A stretch of DNA of 64,000 bases from Ignavibacteria bacterium (GTDB lineage: Bacteria > Bacteroidota > Ignavibacteria > Tepidaquicellales > Tepidaquicellaceae), in assembly GCA_016710985.1 (NCBI GenBank), contig JADJTX010000062.1, positions 1-64,000 on the forward strand, read 5' to 3'. The position numbers and the translations under genes were made by a program. The notes under the pieces were generated by a model. That model had not been told where the DNA came from and searched no databases. It saw only the letters and a program-made list of their open reading frames with translations. Positions 37,712-48,356 of this stretch are shown in pieces; position 1 is the first letter of the stretch, and each line of letters begins with the position of its first letter.

Positions 37712-40700
37712 ATGAAAAAATTAACAGCAAAAATATTAATATTATTTTTGTTTATCACTTCCGGTCTGAATGCACAAACAGGCGGAATATTAAATAGTAA
37801 TGCAGTAGATTATTCCAAAAATTTTCCTATGGGAATGACAACTGATGAATTAAATAAAATTGTCAATCTCCCAAAAGGCGCTCAGGATAAATTCCGTGGA
37901 CCGGAAGTAACAGATCAGAATGGCGGACCTGATGCATATGGATACAAATGGATAGACAGTGATGACCCGGGAGGTCCTGTTTACAACTGGGTTGAAATTT
38001 CCGGAGTCGGTACACCAATCACAAGCTGGACTAACTCATATGATGATGGCTATACTATAATAGCATTGCCTTTTGCTTTTCCTTTTTACGGGACAAGTTA
38101 TAATAGTCTGAAAATTTGCACGAATGGATGGGTATCATTTGATGTTGCTTCATCAAGTGCTGTTTACAATAATATTCCAATACCTGATGCTTCAGAACCC
38201 AATAATGCAATTATGCCGTTCTGGGATGACCTGTATATTGAAACAGGTAATGTTTACTATTATAACGATGCAGCCAATAACAGATTTATAATTCAGTATA
38301 ATAATGTACCGCACTATTCCGGCGGCTCAGAAGGACCCGGTCCTTATACATTTGAAGTTATCTTAAAAAAAGACGGAGGAATTTTATTTCAGTATAAGAG
38401 TGTGCTTGATCCTTTAACTTCCAATACAATTGGAATTGAAAATTCAGCAGGTACAGACGGATTGCAGATAGTTTATAACAATACTTATGTTAAGAATAAT
38501 TTTGCAGTAATGATTTCGATAGCGCCTCCGAAGATTACTTCATTCTCACCTTTAAGCGGAAATATTGGCTCAACTGTATTAATTAACGGCTCAGGATTTA
38601 ATTCAGTACCGGCAAATAATTCAGTTTATTTCGGATCAGTAAAAGCTAATGTTATTTATGCATCAGCTACGACACTTGGAGTAACAGTTCCGGTCAGTTC
38701 AAATTATCAGAATATTTCAGTAACTAATCTTGCATTTAATCTGACCGGCTATTCAAATTTACCATTCAACATTACATTTCCGGGAGGTTGCAAACCTGAC
38801 CTTGCAGACGGTATCGGATATAATAATGCAGGTTTTGGTATAGAAAAAATAAGGACCGTTGATTTTGACGGAGATGGAAATTCAGATATACTTGTAACAA
38901 ATGGTATCGGTGCTTCAGTTGGCGTTTCACGTGTAACAACAACGGCAGGAGTAATTAATGTAGCCGCAAGGACAGATTATGCAATAGGCGGACAACCCGG
39001 CTCAATATGTACGGGAGATATAGACGGTGACGGTAAAATTGATATTATTGCAACAAGACGAAACTCTACAGTTCTCGCTGTATTCCGAAATACTTCAAAT
39101 GTTGGCAGTATAAGTTTTGCAGCAAGAGTTGACTTTACAGTTGGAACAGATCCTTATTCAGTAAGTATTGGTGATTTAGATGGTGACGGAAAACCTGACC
39201 TTGCAACAGCTAATACCGGTTTTGCAGGAAGCAATAATGTTTCTGTACTTCGTAACGTATCTACTCCGGGAGTAATTAGTTTTGATCCGAAGATTGATCT
39301 TGCATCAGGATTAGGTCCTATTGCAATATGTATCGGAGATATAGACGGAGACGGAAAAAATGATCTGGCGGTAGCGGCAAATAATACAAACGTATCAATA
39401 TACAGAAATACATCATCAGTAAGTATACTGAGTTTTGCAGCGCCGGTAAATTTTACAGGCGGACTTGTAATGAGAGATATGTTAATCGGCGATATAGATG
39501 GGGACGGTAAACTTGATCTAATAACCGATAATTATAACCCCGGTAATATATCTGTATTGAGGAATACATCTTCATCCGGTAATGTGTCTTTTGCTTCGAA
39601 AGTCGATTTTAATGCAGGGGGATTTGGAAATCAATCTTTAGCAATCGGTGATATTGACGGAGACACAAAACCTGATCTGGCAATTGCATATGATAACAAA
39701 ACAATTGTTTCAATATGCAGAAACATTTCATCTGCAGGCGTTGTAAATTTTGAGAATAAAATTGACTTCTCTCCTCCTTCAACGGTGAATTCTTATTGTG
39801 CTGCTATAGGGGACTTAAACCAGGATGGCAAACCGGAATTACTTTCGGGAAATTATAGTGGAACCAAACTAACAATATTTAAAAATAATGCAATCGCAAC
39901 TGCACTGCAGACAAGTATTTCGGGAAATGGAAATCCCGTTGTGAACGGATCTGTAACTCCGGGTCTTACAAATCATACAGATTTTGGATATACAGGTCTT
40001 AACACTCCGGTAGTAAGAACATTTACCATGCAGAATTCAAGTACAGACAGTTTAAATATAAACAGTATTTCTACAGCAGGCGGTGATTCTGCTTTGTTTA
40101 CAGCGGGAAGTATTTCTCCTGCTGGTAAGATTGCTCCGGGAACATCAAAAACATTTACAGTTACATTTAATACTCCTTCGTTTGGAACAAAAAATACAAC
40201 TGTAAAAGTAAGTTCTGAAATTATGTCCGGTACTTTATGTAATATTATACAGAATTATACTTTTGCTGTAAAAGGAGAAGCCGGTACTCCGCCTGTAATT
40301 TCGACTTCACAGGACACGATTGTATCAACTTTATTAGTTGGTTCAAATACAGAAACCAAAAATTTTAGTATTGGAAATTCCGGGACTGCTTCATTATACT
40401 GGTCACTTGCAGAAAACCATCCTTTATCAAGACCTGCAGGTTTTTCCGGAATAAAACATACTTTTTCCGATAAAGAAATAAATAAAATTATTAATAGTGC
40501 AAAAGGATCAAGGGATAAGTTCAAAGGACCTGAAGTTTCTGACCGTTCAGGCGGACCGGATTCATTCGGGTATAAATGGATAGACAGCGATTCAGCAGGC
40601 GGACCGGTATTCAAATGGACAGATATTTCAGGAACCGGAACAGCTGTTACTTCCTTTACAAACGGAAATGATGATGGTTATACAATAGTCGGACTGCCAT

Positions 40701-41893
40701 TTTCATTTCCATATTACGGAGTAAGTTACCCAAAACTTAAGATTTGTACGAACGGATGGGTTTCATTTGATACTGCATCAACTGACGCTGCATTTAATAA
40801 TTCTCCGATTCCGGATTCAAATGAACCTAATTCAATCATTGCTCCTTTCTGGGATGATCTAGATTTAAGAAGTTCAGGCAATGTCTATTATTTAAATGAT
40901 GTTTCAAATAACAGATTTCTTGTTCAATTTAATAATGTTCCACATTACAATTCCGGAAGTGGTTTAGGTCCATATACATTCCAGGTTATTCTTCATAGTA
41001 ACGGAAGCATCTATTTTCAGTATTTGAATATGGGATCACCTTTAAATTCAAATACTGTCGGAATTGAAAACGGAGCAGGCAATGACGGACTTCAGATAGT
41101 TTATAATAACACATATATTCATAATAATCTTGCTGTACAAATACTCAGTCCAGGTTATAACTGGGTATCAGAAGATCCTGTAAACGGCTTAATTGCAGGA
41201 ATCGGAAGTCAAAATGTAAATTTACTTTTTAACAGTTCATCTCTTCCTGTTGGAATATATACCGGAAATCTGAAGATCACTTCAAATGATTTAACAAATC
41301 CTGTAAAAAATGTAGCTGTAAAATTAAATGTTATTTCTACAGTGCCGGCATCAATAAAACTTGCAATAGAAGGATTTTATAATGCCGGAACTGATGGATT
41401 GAATACATCTGATACAGTAAGAATTTATTTAAGGAATAGTTCATCGCCTTATAATATTGTTGACTCTGCAAAATCAGTGATTGATTCAGTTACAATGACA
41501 GGTTCATTCTTATTCATCAATGCTCCTACAGGAACATATTATCTTCAGGCAAAAGGAAGAAACTGTATTGAGACGTGGAGTAAGACAGGAGGTGAGTCTT
41601 ATATTTCCAGCTCCGTATTGAATTATGATTTTACTACAGCAAACACTCAGGCATTCGGGAATAACATGATTCAGGTTGATGCAACACCGGTGAGATACGG
41701 AATATACAGCGGTGATGTGAATCAGGATGGAAACATAGATTTAACTGATGTAACTCTTGTATTTAATAGTGCGAGCAGTTTTTCTTCCGGATACTTATCG
41801 ACTGATCTAACCGGTGATAATAATGTTGACCTCACTGATCTTACAATGGCTTTTAATAATTCGAGTTCGTTTGTAAGTAAGAAGAGACCTTGA
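37712..41893 (+). CDS. Surface C: secreted seven-bladed VCBS/FG-GAP propeller protein with shared C-terminal module
   Basis: ATG at 37712 starts a signal peptide (ILILFLFITSGLNAQ). Order of domains: a beta domain at about 42-270; an IPT/TIG domain at 271-352 (ITSFSPLSGNIGSTVLINGS); seven VCBS/FG-GAP blades at 380-726, each with a calcium loop such as GDIDGDGKIDII; an ASPM/SPD-2-like 'anchor D' domain at 750-852; a second copy of the first beta domain at about 918-1147 (DKFKGPEVSDRSGGPDSFGY against DKFRGPEVTDQNGGPDAYGY); and the shared module with DVNQDGNIDLTD and DLTGDNNVDLTD, ending FVSKKRP. The 1393-codon gene is intact. A start at 37640 adds 24 residues without sense. Confidence 0.75.
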   Translation: MKKLTAKILILFLFITSGLNAQTGGILNSNAVDYSKNFPMGMTTDELNKIVNLPKGAQDKFRGPEVTDQNGGPDAYGYKWIDSDDPGGPVYNWVEISGVGTPITSWTNSYDDGYTIIALPFAFPFYGTSYNSLKICTNGWVSFDVASSSAVYNNIPIPDASEPNNAIMPFWDDLYIETGNVYYYNDAANNRFIIQYNNVPHYSGGSEGPGPYTFEVILKKDGGILFQYKSVLDPLTSNTIGIENSAGTDGLQIVYNNTYVKNNFAVMISIAPPKITSFSPLSGNIGSTVLINGSGFNSVPANNSVYFGSVKANVIYASATTLGVTVPVSSNYQNISVTNLAFNLTGYSNLPFNITFPGGCKPDLADGIGYNNAGFGIEKIRTVDFDGDGNSDILVTNGIGASVGVSRVTTTAGVINVAARTDYAIGGQPGSICTGDIDGDGKIDIIATRRNSTVLAVFRNTSNVGSISFAARVDFTVGTDPYSVSIGDLDGDGKPDLATANTGFAGSNNVSVLRNVSTPGVISFDPKIDLASGLGPIAICIGDIDGDGKNDLAVAANNTNVSIYRNTSSVSILSFAAPVNFTGGLVMRDMLIGDIDGDGKLDLITDNYNPGNISVLRNTSSSGNVSFASKVDFNAGGFGNQSLAIGDIDGDTKPDLAIAYDNKTIVSICRNISSAGVVNFENKIDFSPPSTVNSYCAAIGDLNQDGKPELLSGNYSGTKLTIFKNNAIATALQTSISGNGNPVVNGSVTPGLTNHTDFGYTGLNTPVVRTFTMQNSSTDSLNINSISTAGGDSALFTAGSISPAGKIAPGTSKTFTVTFNTPSFGTKNTTVKVSSEIMSGTLCNIIQNYTFAVKGEAGTPPVISTSQDTIVSTLLVGSNTETKNFSIGNSGTASLYWSLAENHPLSRPAGFSGIKHTFSDKEINKIINSAKGSRDKFKGPEVSDRSGGPDSFGYKWIDSDSAGGPVFKWTDISGTGTAVTSFTNGNDDGYTIVGLPFSFPYYGVSYPKLKICTNGWVSFDTASTDAAFNNSPIPDSNEPNSIIAPFWDDLDLRSSGNVYYLNDVSNNRFLVQFNNVPHYNSGSGLGPYTFQVILHSNGSIYFQYLNMGSPLNSNTVGIENGAGNDGLQIVYNNTYIHNNLAVQILSPGYNWVSEDPVNGLIAGIGSQNVNLLFNSSSLPVGIYTGNLKITSNDLTNPVKNVAVKLNVISTVPASIKLAIEGFYNAGTDGLNTSDTVRIYLRNSSSPYNIVDSAKSVIDSVTMTGSFLFINAPTGTYYLQAKGRNCIETWSKTGGESYISSSVLNYDFTTANTQAFGNNMIQVDATPVRYGIYSGDVNQDGNIDLTDVTLVFNSASSFSSGYLSTDLTGDNNVDLTDLTMAFNNSSSFVSKKRP

Positions 41894-41953
41894 AACAATT
41901 TCAAATTACAGATTTCAAATAAGTTTTATCTATTTTGTTCAATTTTCTTCCTC

Positions 41954-42015
41954 GTTACGAATCTCTGATTCGTAACACATGATTACGTTCCCAATCAGTC
42001 TGGGAGATTGGGAAC
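41954..42015. repeat. Two adjacent hairpins in the surface C-D gap
   Basis: GTTACGAATC/GATTCGTAAC (3-nt loop) and GTTCCCAATC/GATTGGGAAC are perfect 10-bp stems. They lie between the 7-bp repeats that follow the surface C stop codon and the start of surface D, in the stretch 41894-42169 without a gene. Confidence 0.75.
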
Positions 42016-42169
42016 GGAGAGTAAAATAATTTCGAGTGCATTTGTTACAAAGATGACACCTTAAATATGTCAATAGTCACAGTAATTAATTTTAAAAAAC
42101 AAAATTGCAGATCCATTTTGTTTTCCTTAAATTGAGTCATAACTTTTATTAAACTAAAACCTTTAAAAA

Positions 42170-45100
42170 ATGAAGTCTATCTTCAAACTTAAATTTGGTC
42201 TGTATATTTTAATTTTGAATTTCTTTTTTTCTCAATTTTTAAACGCAAACTGGAAAAAACCGGAAACATCAATTTCACAAACTCCGAAGGAAATAAATTC
42301 CGGATCTCAGATTCAAAAAAGGATTCGCTCCCCAAGGAATGACAGTGGACTGGCTTAACAGTCTTACTGATGAAATCGGAAACAGAGTATTTACTGAAAG
42401 CAATACTTCCCGGTCGGGACAAATTTCGGAAGACCCCGAAGGTGACGCTTTGCAGAGAAAAATTTTCAACGGTTTTGCTTCAGGTTCAAATTTTGGATTT
42501 TCTATAAGCAGTGCCGGCGATGTGAACGGCGACGGATCAGATGATATCATTATTGGTTCGCATGGGTACTCTTCAAATACCGGACGCGCATATATTTATT
42601 TTGGCGGAATGAATATGAATACAGTAGCAGATGTGACAATGACAGGTGAAGTAACAGGCAATATATTCGGATATTCGGTTTCATCTGCCGGCGATGTGAA
42701 TGGCGACGGTTATTCTGATGTGATTGTCGGTGCAAATAACTTTAATTCAACTCAGGGCAAGATATATATTTATTTAGGAGGAGCTTCAATGAATAATATT
42801 GCGGATATAACAATGACAGGTGCATTAAGCGACTATCTTGGAGCTTCGGTCTCATCAGCAGGAGATGTAAACGGCGACGGATATTCGGATGTGATTGCAG
42901 GTGCCCGTGAGTACTCAGCAGGAACGGGCAGAGCATATATACTTTTTGGAGGAGCATCTATGAATAATATAGAAGATGTGACAATGACAGGTGAGGCAGG
43001 TGGCAACAAGTTTGGAACTTCGGTCTCATCGGCCGGCGATTTGAACGGCGACGGATATTCTGATGTGATTGTAGGTGCTGATGGTTATTCTTCAAGTACC
43101 GGAAGAGCATACATATTTTTCGGAGGAGCGTCAATGAACAATGCTGCTGACGTTACAATGACTGGTGAGGCAACAAGCAACAATTTTGGAGGTTCAGTCT
43201 CTTCACCCGGCGATGTCAATGGCGACGGATATTCTGATGTGATTGCAGGCGCTCCAAAATTATTCTTCCGGTACAGGCAGATCATATGTATTTTTCGGAG
43301 GAGCATCAATGAATAATACTGCAGACGTGACAATGACAGGAGATACAACAAATAATTATTTTGGAATTTCTGTATCATCAGCCGGCGATGTAAACTGTGA
43401 CGGATATTCGGATGTGATAGTCGGAGCTGTCGGATATTTTTACAATACGGGCAGAGCATATTTATATTTCGGAGGAGTATCAATGAACAACATAGCTGAC
43501 TTGACAATGACAGGTGAAACAACAACCAGTGGCTTTGGATCTTCGGTCTCATCCGCCGGAGACATGAACGGCGACGGTTACACTGATATGATTGTCGGCG
43601 CTTCAGGATATTCTTCGGGCACCGGAAGGGTATATTTGTATGATTACTTCATGAAGAATGAAATCATACGGGATCTCTCAATGACAGGCGTGTTTCCAAG
43701 CAGGTTTTTAGGAGCTTCGGTCTCATCAGCCGGAGACGTGAACGGCGACGGATACTCTGATGTGATAGCCGGTGCTTACGGATTTTCTTCAAACAGAGGC
43801 AGAGCACTTGTTTATTTCGGAGGAGTTTCAATGAATAATACTGAAGACGTGGCAATGGGAGGTTCATTAGGCGACTATCTTGGAGCTTCGGTCTCATCAG
43901 CCGGCGATGTGAATGGCGACGGTTATACTGATGTGATAGTCGGGTCTTACGGATATTCTTCAAACAGAGGCAGAGCATCTGTTTATTTCGGAGGAGTTTC
44001 AATGAATAATACTGCAGACGTGACAATGATAGGTGAAGAAATAGGCAGCTACTTTGGAAATTCGGTATCATCGGCTGGAGATGTGAATGGCGACGGCTAT
44101 TCTGATGTGATAGTCGGGGCTTATAGATTTAATACAATTAGTACCGGCAGAGCGTATGTATATTTCGGCGGATCTTCAATGGATACCACTGCGGACTTAA
44201 AAATGACAGGAAACACAGGTGGCGATATTTTCGGATATTCGGTCTCATCCGCCGGAGATGTGAACGGTGACGGTTATTCCGATGTCATAGTAGGTGCGAA
44301 TGGATATTCTTCACAGACCGGCAGGACATTTGTATTCTTGGGAGGAACAACAATGGATAGTACTGCAGACGTGATAATGACAGGTGAGGCAACCGGCAAC
44401 CAATTTGGAACTTCTGTCTCATCTGCAGGAGATGTAAACGGTGACGGTTACTCCGATGTGATAATCGGAGCTGGCAACTATTCATCAACGACAGGCAGAG
44501 CATATATATTCTTCGGAGGATTGACAATGGATGCCGGCGCGGACGTGACGATGACAGGCGAGACAATAAACAACTATTTCGGATCTTCGGTCTCATCCGC
44601 CGGAGATGTAAACGGCGACGGATATTCGGATGCGATTGTCGGCGCTTTTGGAAATTCCTCAGGCACCGGCAGAGCGTATGTATATTTAGGAAGCGGATCA
44701 ATGAATAATACTGCGGATATAACGATGACAGGCGAGGGAACATTCAACTCTCTTGGATATTCGGTCTCATCAGCCGGAGATGTTAATGGCGATGGTTATT
44801 CTGATTTGATAAACGGTGAACCCGGATACTCTTCAGACATGGGCAGAGCAAATATCTACCTGGGTTCTGCAATTTCCGTTAAGCCGGTATTGCTCGCAGC
44901 CAGAGATGTTCCGGATGACCAGGGCGGATTCCTGAATCTGAAATTTGCAAAAAGCTCGCTGGATGTTCCGGTCAGTGAAGCTGGAGGTATTAGTTATCAA
45001 ATTGACAGAAGCCTTCCTCCAAATGGAAATGGTTACCAGTGGATCTCCGTAGTTAATATTTCGGGAACATATGAATCTTTTTACACTGCGGAAATTCACA

Positions 45101-46036
45101 CACCTTATGATTCCGGTACTTCAGGAAATAACACTTACTTCTTTCGGGTTACCGCTGTTTCAAATTCTTCCGGGAAATTCTGGCGCTCGAATATTTTGAG
45201 CGGTTATAGTTTGGATAATATTGCTCCGCCGGTAGTATCCCCATTTACTGCTTCAGCAGCAGGCTCAAATGTAAATTTAAACTGGGGAAACAATTCCGCC
45301 TGACCTTCTGAACTATGTTATTTTCAGAAGTGTAAGTCCAGTCATAGATCCATATACAGAAACTCCGCTTACGACTGTAACAGTAACGAACTATACTGAC
45401 ACTTCACCTCTAAGCGGAATTTATTACTATTTTATTGTTGCACAGGACATTAACGGAAATTACAGCCCTGTGGCTGTGACACAAAGTCCGGTAGTTACTT
45501 TAAATCTTACAATGCTGATTCAGGGATTTTATAATTCATCAACTGACATTATGGTTCAGGATACTGCAAGAGTTTATCTGAGAAACAGCGCATCACCTTA
45601 TGCAATAGTTGATTCCGCTAAAGCATATCTAAACAATTCCGGAACAGGCACATTCATATTTTCAAATGCCGTAAACGGAGTAAATTATTATTTGCAGGTG
45701 AAGCATAGAAATTCATTAGAGACCTGGAGCAAGACAGCTCAGACATTTACCGGCAATGCATTATCATATAATTTCATAACAGCTAACACACAAGCATACG
45801 GTGATAACATGATCAATGTAGATGCGTCGCCAATCAGGTATGCAGTTTACGGAGGTGATGTAAATCAGGACGGTTATACAGATCTGACTGATGTAACCCT
45901 GATATTTAATGATGCGAGCAGTTTTTCTTCGGGATACTTAGCGACAGATCTGACCGGTGATAATAATGTTGACCTTTCTGATATAACAATAGCTTTTAAT
46001 AATTCGAGTTCGTTTGTAAGTAAGACGAGACCATGA
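42170..46036 (+). CDS. Surface D: secreted protein with 14 FG-GAP repeats, three frameshifts
   Basis: The signal peptide region is LKFGLYILILNFFFSQFLNA. After a shift near 42330 the conserved lead-in MTVDWLNSLTDEIGNRVF follows, then 14 repeats of about 59 residues built on FG-x-SVSSAGDVNGDGYSDVI plus YIYFGGASMNN. DxNGDGxxD is an integrin-like calcium loop, so two seven-bladed propellers are likely. Further shifts occur near 43255 and 45303. Fibronectin-III-like segments (45000-45490) and the shared C-terminal module (DVNQDGYTDLTD, DLTGDNNVDLSD, ending FVSKTRP) complete about 1290 residues. It follows surface C on the same strand without its own helical partner. Confidence 0.7.
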
Positions 46037-46084
46037 ACAATTTCAAATTACAAATAATTAATGTTAATTATCAGATTCCATTAT

Positions 46085-46428
46085 TGTCCAAAACATTTTA
46101 ACTTTGTTAAACAATATTTATTTCTATTAAAAAATCGATTTAAAATGTAAGCTGTTTTAAACAATCCCACACTGCCCTCCCATTTGAAAAAAGGGAGGGT
46201 TTGGGATGGGTTTGGGAGAGGTTTTGTGAGGATTCATTTAAATTTGTAACAATAAATAAATTATAACAGTACTCATTTTGTTTGAATAATAAATTTTTCC
46301 GCTCGTTCGAAGACAAACTCCTGAAAATGGAAGGATTGGATATGGTTATGTTAGGATAAATAGTATTTTCAAAATAATTGAATCTGAAATTTTATTTCTA
46401 AAATTAGCAGAGTAAAATGTTTTGGACA
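46085..46428. mobile_element. MITE-like element with 16-bp terminal inverted repeats and 4-bp target duplication
   Basis: The ends TGTCCAAAACATTTTA (46085-46100) and TAAAATGTTTTGGACA (46413-46428) are exact reverse complements, 344 bp apart, and both outer sides have TTAT. The interior has a CCCTCCC/GGGAGGG hairpin (46175-46199) and no coding frame. It lies in the 46037-46492 gap between surface D and the 3' end of helical D. Confidence 0.65.
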
Positions 46429-46492
46429 TTATTAGTATGTTCAGAAGAAATGATTTGTTCAAAACCCTAATTCCTAATTCATGATTTCTAAT

Positions 46493-47944
46493 CTATAATC
46501 CAGTAATCTCATCAATCTTCTCCAGAAGCCATTTCTTTTCATTCGTCGAATTTTCTTTCTCAAGTTCTTTCCTTAATACAAAAATATCAACTCCGGATTT
46601 ATTCTCCTTTGCTCTCATTAAAGATGAAATATATTTTAAGAAATTCCTGCTTTTCATCATGTAGTCTGAAATTATAGTTTCCGAATCTGAAAGAAAATGC
46701 CTGAGATTATCAATTTCAGCATACAGAGAGTCAGAATAACCCAGCTCGTAGAAATTTTTTATTTTCAGAATCTTCATATCTCTTTTGAATAATTCCTTGT
46801 CAATATTTACCTTTGATGCTGCTGACAGGGAACTTTCGAACAACTTTTTTTCGAAGTAATAAATTGAATCACAATAGTCTGTTAAATCCTTTTTGTATAA
46901 ATCAGGCAGATTTAAATAATATTCTTTACAGAATTCTTTTATTGTGTTTGCATCCTGTTTTAAAACACAGAGTCTTATGTAATTTCTGCAGAAACTGAGC
47001 TGCAGCATATTCTTGTTGTCCATAAAAAGTTTTTCTTTCAGAATATTATTATAAACTCTTAACTCTTCATCAAGGTAAACATTTTCATATTTCTCATTCT
47101 GGTATCGGTAGAATGTAACTATACTGGCGTAAATATTCTGCAATTCATTTTTTGAAAAGTAAACAGGGTTTTTATTCATTAGATCTGTCAGTTTACCGAT
47201 GCTCTTTATATCTTCTTTGTCTGCGACAATTTTATAACTATATCCTACCATTTTAAGATATACATTATATTTGCTCTTATTATTTTCAAGAATATTTAAA
47301 AAGGAATCAATTTTAAAATTATCCAGAAATGCGAAAACAATTTCATTCCTGATTTTTATTTCATTTGAAAAAGTAATAGTATGCTTAAGATAAGAATAGA
47401 TCAGTCTCAAAAAGAATACTATAAAGTCTTCATTTGCCTGGCCTAAACTTAAATGCTTTTTTTCATCCCTTATAAAAGATCTGTATTCACTTATTTCAAC
47501 ATTCACAAAATATGATTCAAGGATCAGAAGCGGGTCGACAATTTCCGAATTTTTTATTTTTTTAAATATTGATTCTGACCTTAGCCTGAATAAATTATCA
47601 AGCTTTCTGTTTCTCAGTTCATTCAGTGAACAGCTGCTCCGGAAAGCTTTATTACTCTTAAAATTTATATAACTCATATATTCTTCCGAAAAACGGATGA
47701 GATCCGAAATGATTCTTCTGTTTAAATCGTCATTATACTTCTTATCCTTATAAACAATTCCGAATATTTTTTCTTTTTTAATATCCTCTTCTTTGAAATC
47801 CGGATAATATTTTATGAGAACCCTGTAATAGTTAAGTACAAACTTCTTGCATCCGAAGAAAGGAGAATCCAGAAACTTCTCAAAATCTTTTATTTCCACT
47901 TTTGAAAAGGATTTCAGGACCGGTATTAAATTCGATCTGTTCAA
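46493..47944 (-). CDS. Helical D: intact member of the helical family
   Basis: This 483-residue protein begins with the family pattern IPVLKSFSKVEIKDFEKFLD, SPFFGCKKFVLNYYRVL, YYPDFKEEDIKKEKIF, and ends KKWLLEKIDEITGL. The body is charged and helical (TPR-like appearance) with many Tyr, Lys and Glu residues and no signal peptide or membrane span. It is divergent from surface E, 413 bases away. The sequence in the middle differs strongly from the other members, but length and both ends are kept, suggesting a lineage-specific family with a variable middle part. Confidence 0.7.
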   Translation of the reverse strand: MNRSNLIPVLKSFSKVEIKDFEKFLDSPFFGCKKFVLNYYRVLIKYYPDFKEEDIKKEKIFGIVYKDKKYNDDLNRRIISDLIRFSEEYMSYINFKSNKAFRSSCSLNELRNRKLDNLFRLRSESIFKKIKNSEIVDPLLILESYFVNVEISEYRSFIRDEKKHLSLGQANEDFIVFFLRLIYSYLKHTITFSNEIKIRNEIVFAFLDNFKIDSFLNILENNKSKYNVYLKMVGYSYKIVADKEDIKSIGKLTDLMNKNPVYFSKNELQNIYASIVTFYRYQNEKYENVYLDEELRVYNNILKEKLFMDNKNMLQLSFCRNYIRLCVLKQDANTIKEFCKEYYLNLPDLYKKDLTDYCDSIYYFEKKLFESSLSAASKVNIDKELFKRDMKILKIKNFYELGYSDSLYAEIDNLRHFLSDSETIISDYMMKSRNFLKYISSLMRAKENKSGVDIFVLRKELEKENSTNEKKWLLEKIDEITGL

Positions 47945-48053
47945 GGTAACATTTTAATTTTCAAAAGTCTTATAATAGTGAGAAAATAGCATATTTCGTT
48001 GTCAATAGAAGTATATTGCAATAAAACCGGGTAACTTTTCCGTTATATTTTCT

Positions 48054-48084
48054 TTTGAATTAGCATTTTATACATCTAATTTAA
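48054..48084 (+). promoter_or_regulatory. Candidate promoter of surface E
   Basis: TTTG (48054-48057), 19 bases, then TAATTTAA (48077-48084), close to the TTTG-N19/20-TAnnTTTG consensus. A large inverted repeat starts five bases downstream, inside the predicted leader. Confidence 0.4.
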
Positions 48085-48088
48085 CAGC

Positions 48089-48174
48089 ATTACCCGGGAG
48101 AGAATATTTTCAGTATATATATTTCATAATAAGCGGGGCAATCTACTTTCATTCTTTATTCTCTCCCGGGAATA
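48089..48174. repeat. Inverted repeat in the surface E leader
   Basis: Arms ATTACCCGGGAGAGAAT (48089-48105) and its near-complement (48157-48174, ATTCTCTCCCGGGAATAAT type) enclose about 50 bp. The GC-rich core CCCGGGAGAG stands out. The region 47945-48356 has no gene apart from this. Confidence 0.7.
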
Positions 48175-48356
48175 ATGTAATACGGTTGCTTCGCTTTTTT
48201 ATATGCAAGACGCGAGAGGCAGGACGGTAGACGTAAGAATTCATATGTATACTTTTGAAATTGGAATTCAAAGATTTCTCTGAATCATAACCCGATACTC
48301 TTTACTCGAAACTGGTAATTGAATAAAATACAACTAATAAACTAAAAACCAATCTC

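Noticed and set aside
42550..44743. Long minus-strand frames rich in Arg, His and Leu opposite the FG-GAP repeats
   Set aside because: They repeat with the same period as the plus-strand blades and are by-products of the repeat DNA.
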